Below, in pieces: positions 1 to 7,792 of a DNA stretch of 64,000 bases. The DNA is taken from assembly GCA_041752315.1 (NCBI GenBank), contig JBGSHJ010000060.1, positions 62,001 to 126,000 on the forward strand. The letters are read 5' to 3'. The DNA comes from SYFY01 sp041752315 (GTDB lineage: Bacteria; Pseudomonadota; Gammaproteobacteria; Pseudomonadales; Azotimanducaceae). Made by a program: the position numbers and the translations under genes. The notes under the pieces were generated by a model. The model had not been told where the DNA came from, searched no databases, and saw only the letters and a list, made by a program, of their open reading frames with translations. Numbering within the stretch: position 1 is the stretch's first letter; the number at the start of each line of letters is the position of its first letter.

Positions 1-1
1 T

Positions 2-70
2 CGCCTGTTCATCAGGCGTGTACCGGTAATCCACAAGCCACCCGCTCCGAAGTCCTTCCTGACTCGTTGA
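2..70 (+). CDS. 3' end of an upstream gene (possibly DUF1365 family), partial
   Basis: This frame is open from the window edge and stops at TGA 68-70, 41 bases before the cyclopropane synthase start. The 22 visible residues end LFIRRVPVIHKPPAPK plus a short tail. A basic-hydrophobic stretch followed by V-P and a proline-rich tail is reminiscent of the C terminus of DUF1365 proteins, which are commonly encoded just before cyclopropane-fatty-acyl synthases. That link is inference from context and a short peptide. The CFA frame is also open to the edge, so the true boundary is not certain. Confidence 0.3.
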   Translation, partial: RLFIRRVPVIHKPPAPKSFLTR

Positions 71-111
71 GGCCAGCGTACTGGAGTATCCGCTATCAAC
101 AGGCTGACACC

Positions 112-1329
112 ATGAACACACTCACCACGCACGCCATCGAGTTGCCGCAATCGGCCCCACGCACCGCCCGCGCGGTGCTGCACAGCCTCAAGTCGCTCAA
201 GCATGGCGTGCTCGATGTTCGGCTTCCGGACGGGACGGTGATGGCGTTCGGCGAACTCGAGGGGAGCGCGCCACGAGCCACACTGATGATGGAAAACTGG
301 AACCTCTGCTCCGCAGCGCTGCGATCCGGCGACATCGGCTTCGCCGAAAGCTACATCGACGGCGACTGGACGACCACTGACCTTTCGCAGCTGCTGCAGC
401 TGTTTATCGCCAACCGGAACCACATGGAATCGGTGTTCTATGGCACCTGGTGGGGCTCATTGTTGTACCGGCTCAAACATCTGTTTCACCGGAACTCGCG
501 CGCCGGCAGTCGCAAGAACATTCATGCCCACTATGACCTCGGCAACACATTCTATCGGCTGTGGCTGGATCCGACGATGAACTACAGCAGTGCCTGGTTT
601 GACGGCGACTACTCGACCAGCCTGGCCGATGCACAACAGGCAAAGGTCAGGCGGGCGCTGCGTGAATGCGGGGTACAACCCGGTCAGCAGCTGCTTGAAG
701 TTGGCTGTGGATGGGGTGCTCTGGCCGAGACTGCAACCCATGAGTTTGGCGCCCACGTGACCGGCGTGACACTGTCCAGTGAACAACTCGACTGGGCACA
801 ACGCCGTCTCGCAGAGGCCGGACTGACCAGCGACCTGCGCTTTCAGGACTACCGCGATATCAACCCAGGTCCGTTCGATGCGATTGTGTCCATCGAGATG
901 TTTGAGGCGGTCGGCCTCGAATTCTGGCCGAGCTACTTCGAAATGTTGAGATCCAGGCTCAAACCCGGCGGCACCGCGTGCATCCAGACCATCACCATCC
1001 GTGACGATCTTTTCGAGCGTTACGCCAGATCCACGGATTTCATTCAGCAGTACATTTTCCCAGGCGGTCTGCTGCCCAGCCCAAGCGAGTTCCGTGCCGC
1101 CGTGGCCAATGCGGACTTGATGGTCGTGAACACACTGGAGTTTGGCGATGACTATGCCGAGACCTTGCGTCGCTGGCGACACAACTTCCTCAGTGCGGAA
1201 ACGTCGATACGCGGCCTCGGTTTTGATACCCGATTCATTCGCATCTGGGAGTTTTATCTGGCGTATTGCGAAGCGGCTTTTGCAGCGGGCAACACAAACG
1301 TCACTCAATTCACACTTCGCCATCGGTGA
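112..1329 (+). CDS. cfa: cyclopropane-fatty-acyl-phospholipid synthase family SAM methyltransferase
   Basis: A 405-residue protein of the CFA/mycolic acid synthase family, which transfers a methylene group from S-adenosylmethionine to the double bond of an unsaturated phospholipid acyl chain. The SAM-binding motif LLEVGCGWGALAE lies near residues 193-205. Other family-typical segments are NIHAHYDLGNTFYRLWLD, the motif SIEMFEAVG and IQQYIFPGG. Length matches the bacterial long-type CFA family. ATG 112 is chosen because it opens the conserved N-terminal region; the frame is open upstream to the window edge, so an earlier start cannot be formally excluded. In many Gammaproteobacteria this gene sits in a lipid-modification operon, which fits the partial gene just upstream. 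Exact acyl substrate is not readable from the sequence. Confidence 0.9.
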   Translation: MNTLTTHAIELPQSAPRTARAVLHSLKSLKHGVLDVRLPDGTVMAFGELEGSAPRATLMMENWNLCSAALRSGDIGFAESYIDGDWTTTDLSQLLQLFIANRNHMESVFYGTWWGSLLYRLKHLFHRNSRAGSRKNIHAHYDLGNTFYRLWLDPTMNYSSAWFDGDYSTSLADAQQAKVRRALRECGVQPGQQLLEVGCGWGALAETATHEFGAHVTGVTLSSEQLDWAQRRLAEAGLTSDLRFQDYRDINPGPFDAIVSIEMFEAVGLEFWPSYFEMLRSRLKPGGTACIQTITIRDDLFERYARSTDFIQQYIFPGGLLPSPSEFRAAVANADLMVVNTLEFGDDYAETLRRWRHNFLSAETSIRGLGFDTRFIRIWEFYLAYCEAAFAAGNTNVTQFTLRHR

Positions 1330-1393
1330 GGAAATACGGCACGCGCCTTTGTCAGGTGCGTTGCCTGGATCTCATGCATCGTTCGCGGATTCA

Positions 1394-1442
1394 GGACCCA
1401 CGAGGAAGGACCCACGAGGAGGACCCACGAGGACACACCTCG
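1394..1442 (-). repeat. REP-like repeat cluster, locus A
   Basis: Read on the minus strand this is the hairpin CGAGGTGTGTCCTCG (arms CGAGG/CCTCG, loop TGTGT) followed by three copies of the short unit CCTCGTGGGTCC. The same hairpin occurs at 27.0-27.2, 31.97-32.02 and 32.84-32.89 kb in the opposite orientation. It lies in the 257-bp gap between the cyclopropane synthase and the convergent OsmC gene. Confidence 0.75.
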
Positions 1443-1586
1443 CAACCTGTGCGCCGGATCGCAACCTCGATTGCAGCCAGATGTCCCCTCGTCGATCGTT
1501 TATCGAACACCGACCTGGAAGACCACATCAGCTCTGCATACGGGTTCGCATTGATTCGGCCAATGGTCAATGCCTGATAACCGCCG

Positions 1587-2024
1587 TCAGCCGATCTGCG
1601 TGACCGCAGAAAAGTGAACCGTCGCGCTGAGGGAGTTGGTGACCAGACAGCTCTCCTTGGCCTTCTGCAGTATCCGTTCTGCACGGGTACTGTTTCGCTC
1701 ATCGGGAACCACGAGTGTTGCCTGCAACGTGAATTCAGTGAACCGCATGCCGCTGGCATCACGTTCAAGTTTGCCTTCGACGGTACAGCGAACATCCGAC
1801 CACTCGAGTTTCGATGCGGTGGCAATAGCCCGGAAGCCGAGAATGAAACAGCTGCCCACCGCGCCGACCAGCAGTGTTTCCGGTGACCAGTCGGTGCCTG
1901 TGCCACCAAATTCTGCTGGTGCACCAACCGTCGTGGTGACCAGGCCGGGGGAGGCAAGATTTGCCCCCGTGTCATGGCTGCTGCTGCTGACATCAGCATG
2001 ATAAAGGTGGGGAAACGGGTGCAT
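1587..2024 (-). CDS. OsmC family peroxiredoxin-like protein
   Basis: A 145-residue OsmC/Ohr-fold protein. The family reduces organic hydroperoxides with a pair of cysteines, and both are here: Cys59 in VGSCFILGF and Cys126 in KESCLVTNSL. The stretch GTGTDWSPETLLVGAVGSC is characteristic. The start ATG at 2024 is chosen because the conserved region begins within about 25 residues; longer in-frame readings only add sequence unlike the family. It is divergent from the ABM-domain gene at 2161, so the 136 bp between them should hold both promoters. Lacking a close Ohr signature, it is best called OsmC-like; the physiological substrate is unknown. Confidence 0.85.
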   Translation of the reverse strand: MHPFPHLYHADVSSSSHDTGANLASPGLVTTTVGAPAEFGGTGTDWSPETLLVGAVGSCFILGFRAIATASKLEWSDVRCTVEGKLERDASGMRFTEFTLQATLVVPDERNSTRAERILQKAKESCLVTNSLSATVHFSAVTQIG

Positions 2025-2160
2025 GGCACCTCCGGTCGGGCTCAATGGACTGCATGATGCCATACCGGGACGAGTGAGGGACAATGAGGACTTGCCGCAT
2101 ACTGGCGAACCGGAACCGATCCAGCCGCTGGCAGCAAACCAGAAAAAGCGAGGCAATGTC

Positions 2161-2511
2161 ATGCACGATCCGTCGACCAACTCGCCCTTTGCGCGCACAC
2201 CCGAACCGCCTTACTACGCCGTGATCTTCACAAACCAGCGCACACAGGGTGACCAGGGTTATGGTGCGATGGCCGATACCATGGCAACACTTGCCCTCCA
2301 GCAACCCGGCTGTCTCGGTCTGGAATCCACACGAGGAACGGATGGTTTTGGCATCACCGTGAGTTACTGGAAGGACGAGGCCAGTATCGCTGCGTGGAAG
2401 GCCAACACCGAACATCAGCTGGCACGCAAACAGGGTAACAGTACCTGGTACTCACACTACGAACTGCGCGTGGCCCGGGTCGAGCGTGCTTATGGCAAGC
2501 AGACTGATTGA
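2161..2511 (+). CDS. antibiotic biosynthesis monooxygenase (ABM) domain protein
   Basis: A 116-residue protein. The segment YYAVIFTNQRTQGDQGYGAM followed by an LALQQPGCLGLESTRG stretch and the pattern FGITVSYWKDEASIAAWK is typical of small ferredoxin-like-fold ABM-domain proteins (heme-degrading or quinol-type monooxygenase superfamily; E. coli YgiN is a distant relative). The conserved W-K-x-x-x-E-H-x-x-A-R-x-x-G motif is visible as WKANTEHQLARKQG. ATG 2161 is chosen over an upstream start because the extra 46 residues overlap the divergent promoter region. The activity cannot be assigned; many members act on unknown small molecules or are stress-related. Confidence 0.8.
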   Translation: MHDPSTNSPFARTPEPPYYAVIFTNQRTQGDQGYGAMADTMATLALQQPGCLGLESTRGTDGFGITVSYWKDEASIAAWKANTEHQLARKQGNSTWYSHYELRVARVERAYGKQTD

Positions 2512-2625
2512 TCGAGGATGGTTTTGTGGCGCAAACCGGACGCTCCGACGGTCCGTGCGCTTGTTTGACAGAAGCCGCGCTGACACCGGTATCATCCAAT
2601 TCCGGTCGCCAACCCGAGGTCTGCC

Positions 2626-3615
2626 TTGAATCATCCGTCCGAGAAACGAACTGCCGCTCTGGATCTGGACGTCGTGCTCGGATTGCCGGTTGCCGACACC
2701 GTTGCGGGGTATCAGGCTTATACGGCCCTGGCTGTGGAACTTGGCTATCGGCGGGTCTGGCTACCAGAGACGTACAAGCTCGATCCCGTGAGTTTCGGCG
2801 GCTGGTTCGCCTCGACCTTCCCCGGCCATCCACTGGGCCTCGGTCCCATGCCAGGGCCGCTGCGCACAGGCCCGCAGCTGGCGATGATTGCCGCAACGCT
2901 TGCGGGCATGGGCGCCATCGATCTCGAAGTGATCGTCGGCGCCTCTTCGCCTGCCATGGTGAAGGGTTGGCACAACCGCGCGTCCCTGACGGTCGCCGAC
3001 ATGGAATCATTGATCGGAGCGGTACGTGCCGCCTGCACCGGGCACTCCACGGACATCACCGAAGGCTCATACCGCACCCGTGGCTTCGCCAACGGCCTGG
3101 GCAGTGTGCAACTGCCGGTTGGCATGGCGTCGTTTGGTCCGCGAATGTTGCATCTGGCCGGTCGTTTTGCCGACCGCGTCGCATTGAACATGATCAGTCC
3201 GCGTGCCGTGCCGACATTTCTGGCGGAAATCGCCGAGGGCGCCAGGTCCGTCGGACGAAAGCCGCCTCCGGTCACCGTGTGGGCGCATGTGTGCCTGGAC
3301 CCCACCGAGGCTAGCGTGGCATTTGCCAGGCGTTTCCTTGCCGGTTACATCCGGGTGCCCGGTTACAGCCGGAACTTTGCACTGCAGGGCTTTGGCGGTG
3401 TGGTTGACGCCGCACTTCGCGCACCTTCGGCACGCGAGGTACGTGAACTCATTCCCGATGAACTGCTGGTCTCGGCGCTGGGCTTTGGTTCGCTCGCTGA
3501 AATTCGTCAGCGACTCGATGAATACCGTGCACTTGGGGTCGATATGGCAATTGTTCCGTCAACTGCCGCGGACCCAGGCGCCGTACGCACCCTGACCGCG
3601 TTGTCAGGATCGTGA
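2626..3615 (+). CDS. LLM-class flavin-dependent oxidoreductase (TIM barrel)
   Basis: A 329-residue protein of the bacterial luciferase-like monooxygenase superfamily, several branches of which use F420 or FMN. Typical features are the early LGYRRVWLPET segment (family form: G-F-x-x-x-W-x-x-E), AGMGAIDLEVIVGASSP in the barrel core, and a C-terminal GFGSLAEIRQRLDEYRALGVD stretch that matches the flavin-monooxygenase end helix. The start codon is TTG at 2626; no ATG is available before the conserved region. It is convergent with dcd (10 bp apart). The substrate is unknown. A second, diverged LLM protein lies at 10.6 kb. Confidence 0.8.
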   Translation: MNHPSEKRTAALDLDVVLGLPVADTVAGYQAYTALAVELGYRRVWLPETYKLDPVSFGGWFASTFPGHPLGLGPMPGPLRTGPQLAMIAATLAGMGAIDLEVIVGASSPAMVKGWHNRASLTVADMESLIGAVRAACTGHSTDITEGSYRTRGFANGLGSVQLPVGMASFGPRMLHLAGRFADRVALNMISPRAVPTFLAEIAEGARSVGRKPPPVTVWAHVCLDPTEASVAFARRFLAGYIRVPGYSRNFALQGFGGVVDAALRAPSAREVRELIPDELLVSALGFGSLAEIRQRLDEYRALGVDMAIVPSTAADPGAVRTLTALSGS

Positions 3616-3625
3616 CCGATGCCCT

Positions 3626-4189
3626 TCACGGTTTGGGCAGCGTGACGCCCATCTGCCCCTGATACTTGCCACCCCGATCCTTGTACGTGACTTCGCAGCG
3701 TTCATCGGACTGGAAAAACAGCATCTGCGCCACACCTTCGTTGGCATAGATCTTTGCAGGTAACGTCGTGGTATTGGAAAACTCGAGTGTGACGTGCCCT
3801 TCCCACTCCGGTTCCAGCGGCGTGACGTTGACAATGATGCCGCAGCGGGCATAGGTCGATTTGCCGAGGCAGATCACCAGCACATCCTCCGGAATGCGGA
3901 AGTACTCGACGGTACTGGCCAGGGCAAACGAATTGGGTGGAATGATGCAGCAATCATCATGCAGGTCGACAAAACTGCGCTCGTCGAACGACTTCGGATC
4001 CACGGTCGCTGAAAAAACGTTGGTAAAGATCTTGAAGTGGGGCGCACAACGCACGTCGTAACCATAGCTGGACGTGCCATACGAGATGATCTTGCCGCCG
4101 TCCCGTTCGCGCACCTGACCAGGCTCGAACGGCGAGATCATGCCCTTTGCCGACATTTCACGTATCCAGCGATCCGACTTGATGGTCAC
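3626..4189 (-). CDS. dcd: dCTP deaminase
   Basis: A 187-residue dCTP deaminase, which converts dCTP to dUTP in pyrimidine nucleotide synthesis. Length and sequence match the Pseudomonas/Acinetobacter-type enzyme. Diagnostic segments are the N-terminal IKSDRWIREM, the substrate loop LGKSTYARCGIIVNVTPLEP and the catalytic-glutamate region EGHVTLEFSNTT. The start is GTG 4189, preceded by AAGGAA. It lies 44 bp downstream of mrp on the same strand, a common gene order in Proteobacteria, so the two are probably co-transcribed. The gap contains repeated CTTGCTCACGCC units (see the repeat at 4198). Confidence 0.97.
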   Translation of the reverse strand: MTIKSDRWIREMSAKGMISPFEPGQVRERDGGKIISYGTSSYGYDVRCAPHFKIFTNVFSATVDPKSFDERSFVDLHDDCCIIPPNSFALASTVEYFRIPEDVLVICLGKSTYARCGIIVNVTPLEPEWEGHVTLEFSNTTTLPAKIYANEGVAQMLFFQSDERCEVTYKDRGGKYQGQMGVTLPKP

Positions 4190-4197
4190 GCTACTGG

Positions 4198-4251
4198 TTC
4201 CTTGCTCACGCCTCTGATCCCTTGCTCACGCCCTTACTCCTCGCTCATGCT
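4198..4251. repeat. short direct repeats between mrp and dcd
   Basis: Two copies of CCTTGCTCACGCC about 20 bp apart, plus a degenerate third copy (CCTCGCTCATGC), occupy the mrp-dcd gap and run into the last codons of mrp. Short tandem duplications of this kind recur in other gaps of this window. Confidence 0.55.
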
Positions 4252-5247
4252 GATCACCGGTGTGCTGGATTGTTGCGCCCACAGCCGCGCAGCCAGATGT
4301 CTTGCCGCATCCCGATAGATACCGGCGATCGCACCCTCCGGATCGGCCGCTACGGTCGGGTTGCCGCCGTCCGCCTGAAGACGGATCGTGAGGTCGAGTG
4401 GCAACTGCGCCAGCAGCGGCACACCAAGTTCATCGGCCACACGCTGACCACCACCTTCACCAAACAGTTGCGCCTGATGCCCACAATTGGGACAGCAATA
4501 AAAACTCATGTTCTCGACGATTCCGAGCACCTCGATATTCACTTTCCGGAACATCTCGATCCCCTTGCGTGCATCGAGCAACGCAATGTCCTGGGGAGTG
4601 GTGACGATCACAGCCCCGGATACCGGCACCTTCTGCGACAGGGTCAACTGGATGTCACCGGTACCCGGTGGCATGTCCACCACGAGATAATCAAGATCAC
4701 CCCAATCCGTCTGTGTCAGCATCTGCTGCAGCGCACTGGACACCATCGGGCCACGCCAGACCATGGGTGTGCGTTCCGTCACCATGTAACTCATCGACAT
4801 GGTCTTGAGGCCATGCGCCTTGATGGGCGAGATGGTCTGGCCATCCTTCATTTCCGGCCGCCGGTCCTGCGGCACGCCGAGCATCATGCCCTGGCTCGGG
4901 CCATAGATATCGGCATCGAGCAGTCCGACCTTGGCGCCTTCCCGGTCCAGCGCCAGCGCAAGGTTCACCGCAGTGGTCGACTTGCCAACCCCACCCGTGC
5001 CGGAGGCAACGGCGACGATATGTCGGACGCGGCCAAAACCCCGCCCTTCTCCGGGTGAAAAACGCAAGTCCAGCTCAAGCCCGTCAACACCCAGGTGGGT
5101 GGCCAGGTCAGCCGTCAATCGGGCATGCATACCCATGGCCGGATAGCCCAGGGTCACCGCGATGCGCTTGCCTGAACTCAGTACGCGAACACCCAGTTCC
5201 CCCCAGGTCTTGCCAAGGTACGGGTCCGTAAAATCTTCAATTCTCAC
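4234..5247 (-). CDS. mrp: Mrp/ApbC family ATP-binding iron-sulfur cluster carrier
   Basis: A 337-residue MinD/Mrp-type P-loop ATPase that carries and delivers [4Fe-4S] clusters to apo-proteins. The N-terminal part is a short DUF59/MIP18-like region. The deviant Walker A motif GTGGVGKSTT is at residues 83-92, LLDADIYGPSQG follows, and the cluster-binding CxxC is Cys252-Pro-Asn-Cys255. DMPPGTGDIQLT is the Mrp signature. The start is GTG 5247, chosen because GAGGA lies seven bases upstream; longer readings extend into sequence without family similarity. It precedes dcd in a likely two-gene operon. In this genome it would serve the Fe-S enzymes, including XdhA. Confidence 0.96.
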   Translation of the reverse strand: MRIEDFTDPYLGKTWGELGVRVLSSGKRIAVTLGYPAMGMHARLTADLATHLGVDGLELDLRFSPGEGRGFGRVRHIVAVASGTGGVGKSTTAVNLALALDREGAKVGLLDADIYGPSQGMMLGVPQDRRPEMKDGQTISPIKAHGLKTMSMSYMVTERTPMVWRGPMVSSALQQMLTQTDWGDLDYLVVDMPPGTGDIQLTLSQKVPVSGAVIVTTPQDIALLDARKGIEMFRKVNIEVLGIVENMSFYCCPNCGHQAQLFGEGGGQRVADELGVPLLAQLPLDLTIRLQADGGNPTVAADPEGAIAGIYRDAARHLAARLWAQQSSTPVISMSEE

Positions 5248-5377
5248 AAGATATCCTCTTTCATGCGGTAGCCCGGCCGAACAGTGGCCGTTGACGGGCT
5301 GTTGCCGGGGCAGCCCGATTTGGTGGGCGAACTGCTGCTCGCGGCTATTCTGAACTACCCGTTGGAATGCGGCGCGA

Positions 5378-5662
5378 TTATAGAGAGCGGCAGCCATGGC
5401 GTCCGCTGTACTTCACATTCAGTTCGAAAGCGATGCGCCGCCGAATCAGGCAACGGGCATGCACCACCCTGCCCTTTGCCCGGACTAAAATGCCTGGATC
5501 AGGAGTGCGGACCAAAAGCCTGGAGTCAGAACCTCGATTCAGCGAATCTCGCCACTCACCCAAAGTGGCATCGTCTTCACCGAGACTGCATTCGCCGGTC
5601 CGCTCGAGTGCTTGAACCAGACTCTCGACATCTGCGTGTGTGAGGTGACCTGTCAGCACCAT
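5378..5662 (-). CDS. hypothetical protein with internal repeat (doubtful gene)
   Basis: A possible 94-residue protein directly downstream of the GNAT gene and upstream of mrp on the same strand, starting ATG 5662. I do not recognise it. The middle contains two copies of a seven-residue pattern (DSRLLVR and DPGILVR) that come from a 22-bp direct DNA repeat, and the C-terminal half is arginine-rich. The first 35 residues (HLTHADVESLVQALERTG) look like an ordinary amphipathic helix. It may be a small real gene or a chance reading frame across repetitive spacer; I lean slightly to the latter. Confidence 0.25.
   Translation of the reverse strand: MVLTGHLTHADVESLVQALERTGECSLGEDDATLGEWRDSLNRGSDSRLLVRTPDPGILVRAKGRVVHARCLIRRRIAFELNVKYSGRHGCRSL
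5481..5529. repeat. 22-bp imperfect direct repeat
   Basis: CGGACTAAAATGCCTGGATCAG at 5481-5502 is repeated as CGGACCAAAAGCCTGGAGTCAG at 5508-5529, five bases apart. It lies between mrp and the GNAT gene. Confidence 0.7.
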
Positions 5663-5676
5663 CGACTCAAGGACTA

Positions 5677-6213
5677 TCAGGAATCGCCCAGCACCCGAGC
5701 ATGACAACGGACATCCTGCGGGTCTTCCATACCCGAGTTGGGAAACACGGTATGCGCTCGCAGTATGCCCTCGCAGACGAGACCGGACTTTTCCAGCACA
5801 CGCGCCGACGCCACGTGATCAACGTGGCAGATTGCCTGCAACCGGACAACGCCCTGCTGATCGGCCAGCGCCACCATGCAGGCCATTGCTTCAGAGGCAT
5901 AACCTTGACCCCATGCGGATTTGCGCAGCACATACCCTGTCGATGCGCGGCTCGGTGTCTCCCAGTCGAGACCCGTACTGCCAATCAATTCGCCATCACG
6001 GTGGGTAAAGATCAACAGCGGACCGGATGGATGCCGACTCCATTGTGCATCGGAAAAGTCAATGAACTCATGGGTGTCATCGGTGGATCGATGTGCAGGC
6101 CAGCTCAGCCAGCGTGTCACTTCCAGGTCGGCACAGAACGCGTCGAACAGCGTTGGCACATCCGCGTGTTGTGGACGGCGCAACATCAACCGGTGGGTGA
6201 GTCGTTCAGTCAC
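5677..6213 (-). CDS. GNAT family N-acetyltransferase (RimJ/RimL type)
   Basis: A 178-residue acetyltransferase of the RimJ/RimL-like GNAT group, which transfers acetyl from acetyl-CoA to amines on proteins or small molecules. The N-terminal RLTHRLMLRRPQHADVPTL is the usual opening, motif A appears as STGYVLRKSAWGQGYASEAM (Q/R-x-x-G-x-G/A), and the C-terminal region has NVDHVASARVLEKSGL-like sequence (observed HVDHVASARVLEKSGL). The start codon is GTG 6213. It lies 76 bp downstream of the Gfo/Idh/MocA gene on the same strand. A degenerate copy of the first ~20 codons of a similar gene occurs near 10.35 kb. The acceptor substrate is unknown. Confidence 0.88.
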   Translation of the reverse strand: MTERLTHRLMLRRPQHADVPTLFDAFCADLEVTRWLSWPAHRSTDDTHEFIDFSDAQWSRHPSGPLLIFTHRDGELIGSTGLDWETPSRASTGYVLRKSAWGQGYASEAMACMVALADQQGVVRLQAICHVDHVASARVLEKSGLVCEGILRAHTVFPNSGMEDPQDVRCHARVLGDS

Positions 6214-6289
6214 GACTGACCTTTTCTGCGCTGACCTGTTCTGTGCTGGTGGCGATCGAATCTGCGGTTTGCGAGATGCATGGTCAGGT

Positions 6290-7534
6290 TCACCCGTTAC
6301 CGTGCAACAGGGCTGCGGCGCCGCGACCGGCCTGAATGGCCGGCACGTAGGTGGCGAGTCTCGCGCGAGTGGCTGGATCAGTCATGTCGATCACCCGACC
6401 TTCTTCAGCGGAGAGATAGGCGGCCATGGTGAGTTCAACGATCTGCCGACCGTACTGCCAGTCGAGCAGCGCAGAACGACCTTCGCTGAACGCCTGCAGC
6501 GCATCCCGATTTTCATCGACATAACCGTACAGGTCCGGCTCGTTGGGCTGGATCGCCAGCAGTCCCCGGCTGGCGGTGGACTTCTCGAGTCCAAGCTCTG
6601 CATCGGCCACCGAGGCGCTGGCAGCATCGCCGATGAAGATCTCGAGTGGCGAGCGCAGGCTGTTGGCTTCAAGCGCGTATCCGGGGCCGAGCCCGTCGAG
6701 CATGAGTCGAAGCCCCTGTTTGTCATACATCCATGACACCGTGAACTGGCCGACCACATGCTGGCCGGTTTCCGGATTCAGATAAGTGACGGCTCCCGTT
6801 GCGAAGTCTTCCGCAGGCGTGACGGCGTAGTCGATGCCGTGTGTTGCCTTGAGCTCGGCGCGATAACGTGGCAGCCCCCACTTGAGCAGGCCAAGCTGGG
6901 CGTTGACGAATTGTGGTATGAGGAACGTCGGTGACTTGCCGGGTGGAGTCAGTGCAAACCAGGAGAGAGCGATGCAGTGACAGCCCATGTCGGAGAGTAC
7001 CCCACCTCCCTGTCGAGTCGGGTCCCAGAACCAGGCGTTGTGCGGGCCGGCGTGTTCTTCCGACGCACGGGCGAGCGCCAGCGGTCCCATCGTGTTGATG
7101 ATGCCCCGGAGTTGCTCAAGCGCAACACGAACGGACTTCATGTGAATCTGGTTCTCGAAATAGGCCGTGGGTGCGCCGATTTCCGCGGCCAGTTCAAGCA
7201 CACGATCGGCCTCGACCAGATTGCGGGCGAGCGGCTTTTCGACGATGAGTCCTCGCAGACGAGCGCCTGCAGCGACGGCGCGGGCGGCTTCTTCAAGCGC
7301 TGCAACCCGGGTGTAGTTCGGGCCGAAGAAGGCGAGCACGTCCACGTGAGGTGCCATGTCACCGATGCTCTGGTAGATCGTCCCCGCACCGAGTCCCAAA
7401 TCCCGCACCATTTTCGCAAGGCGCTCCGGACGGGCCCGCGAGGTCAGCCCGGCAACCTCGATGCCTCGCACGCTCGAAAGCGCACGGAGCTGGAATTCGG
7501 CAATGAAGCCACCGCCGATGATGCCAAAGCGCAT
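6290..7534 (-). CDS. Gfo/Idh/MocA family NAD(P)-dependent oxidoreductase
   Basis: A 414-residue dehydrogenase with an N-terminal Rossmann fold (RFGIIGGGFIAEFQ, residues 2-15), the family signature EKPLARN and the C-terminal domain motif GGGVLSDMGCHCIAL, whose His is the usual catalytic residue position. The family oxidises or reduces sugars, inositols and related polyols. ATG 7534 is chosen because it opens the Rossmann strand directly. Its upstream neighbour on the same strand, 258 bp away, is a GPH-type sugar symporter, so a sugar or polyol substrate is likely but unproven. Confidence 0.9.
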   Translation of the reverse strand: MRFGIIGGGFIAEFQLRALSSVRGIEVAGLTSRARPERLAKMVRDLGLGAGTIYQSIGDMAPHVDVLAFFGPNYTRVAALEEAARAVAAGARLRGLIVEKPLARNLVEADRVLELAAEIGAPTAYFENQIHMKSVRVALEQLRGIINTMGPLALARASEEHAGPHNAWFWDPTRQGGGVLSDMGCHCIALSWFALTPPGKSPTFLIPQFVNAQLGLLKWGLPRYRAELKATHGIDYAVTPAEDFATGAVTYLNPETGQHVVGQFTVSWMYDKQGLRLMLDGLGPGYALEANSLRSPLEIFIGDAASASVADAELGLEKSTASRGLLAIQPNEPDLYGYVDENRDALQAFSEGRSALLDWQYGRQIVELTMAAYLSAEEGRVIDMTDPATRARLATYVPAIQAGRGAAALLHGNG

Positions 7535-7792
7535 GTTCGATGCTCCGTCTGCCCGTGTGTGTGGTGTGGATCTGCTCCTGACGCAGGATATCCGAGGATT
7601 TCCACAGCGGCGAGTGGGCAGCAATGGGGACACGCGGCTCTCTCGTAGGGGACACAGGTCCGGGCGGAGAGTGTGGGCTTCCGCACAAGCGTTCCATCAC
7701 GAAGCCGGACAGACCTTTGAAGTTCCCCTGTTTCCTGGATCCTGGCTACATCGCCCCTGTAGACTCTGGTTAGCAGGGCGGCCGTGGGCGCC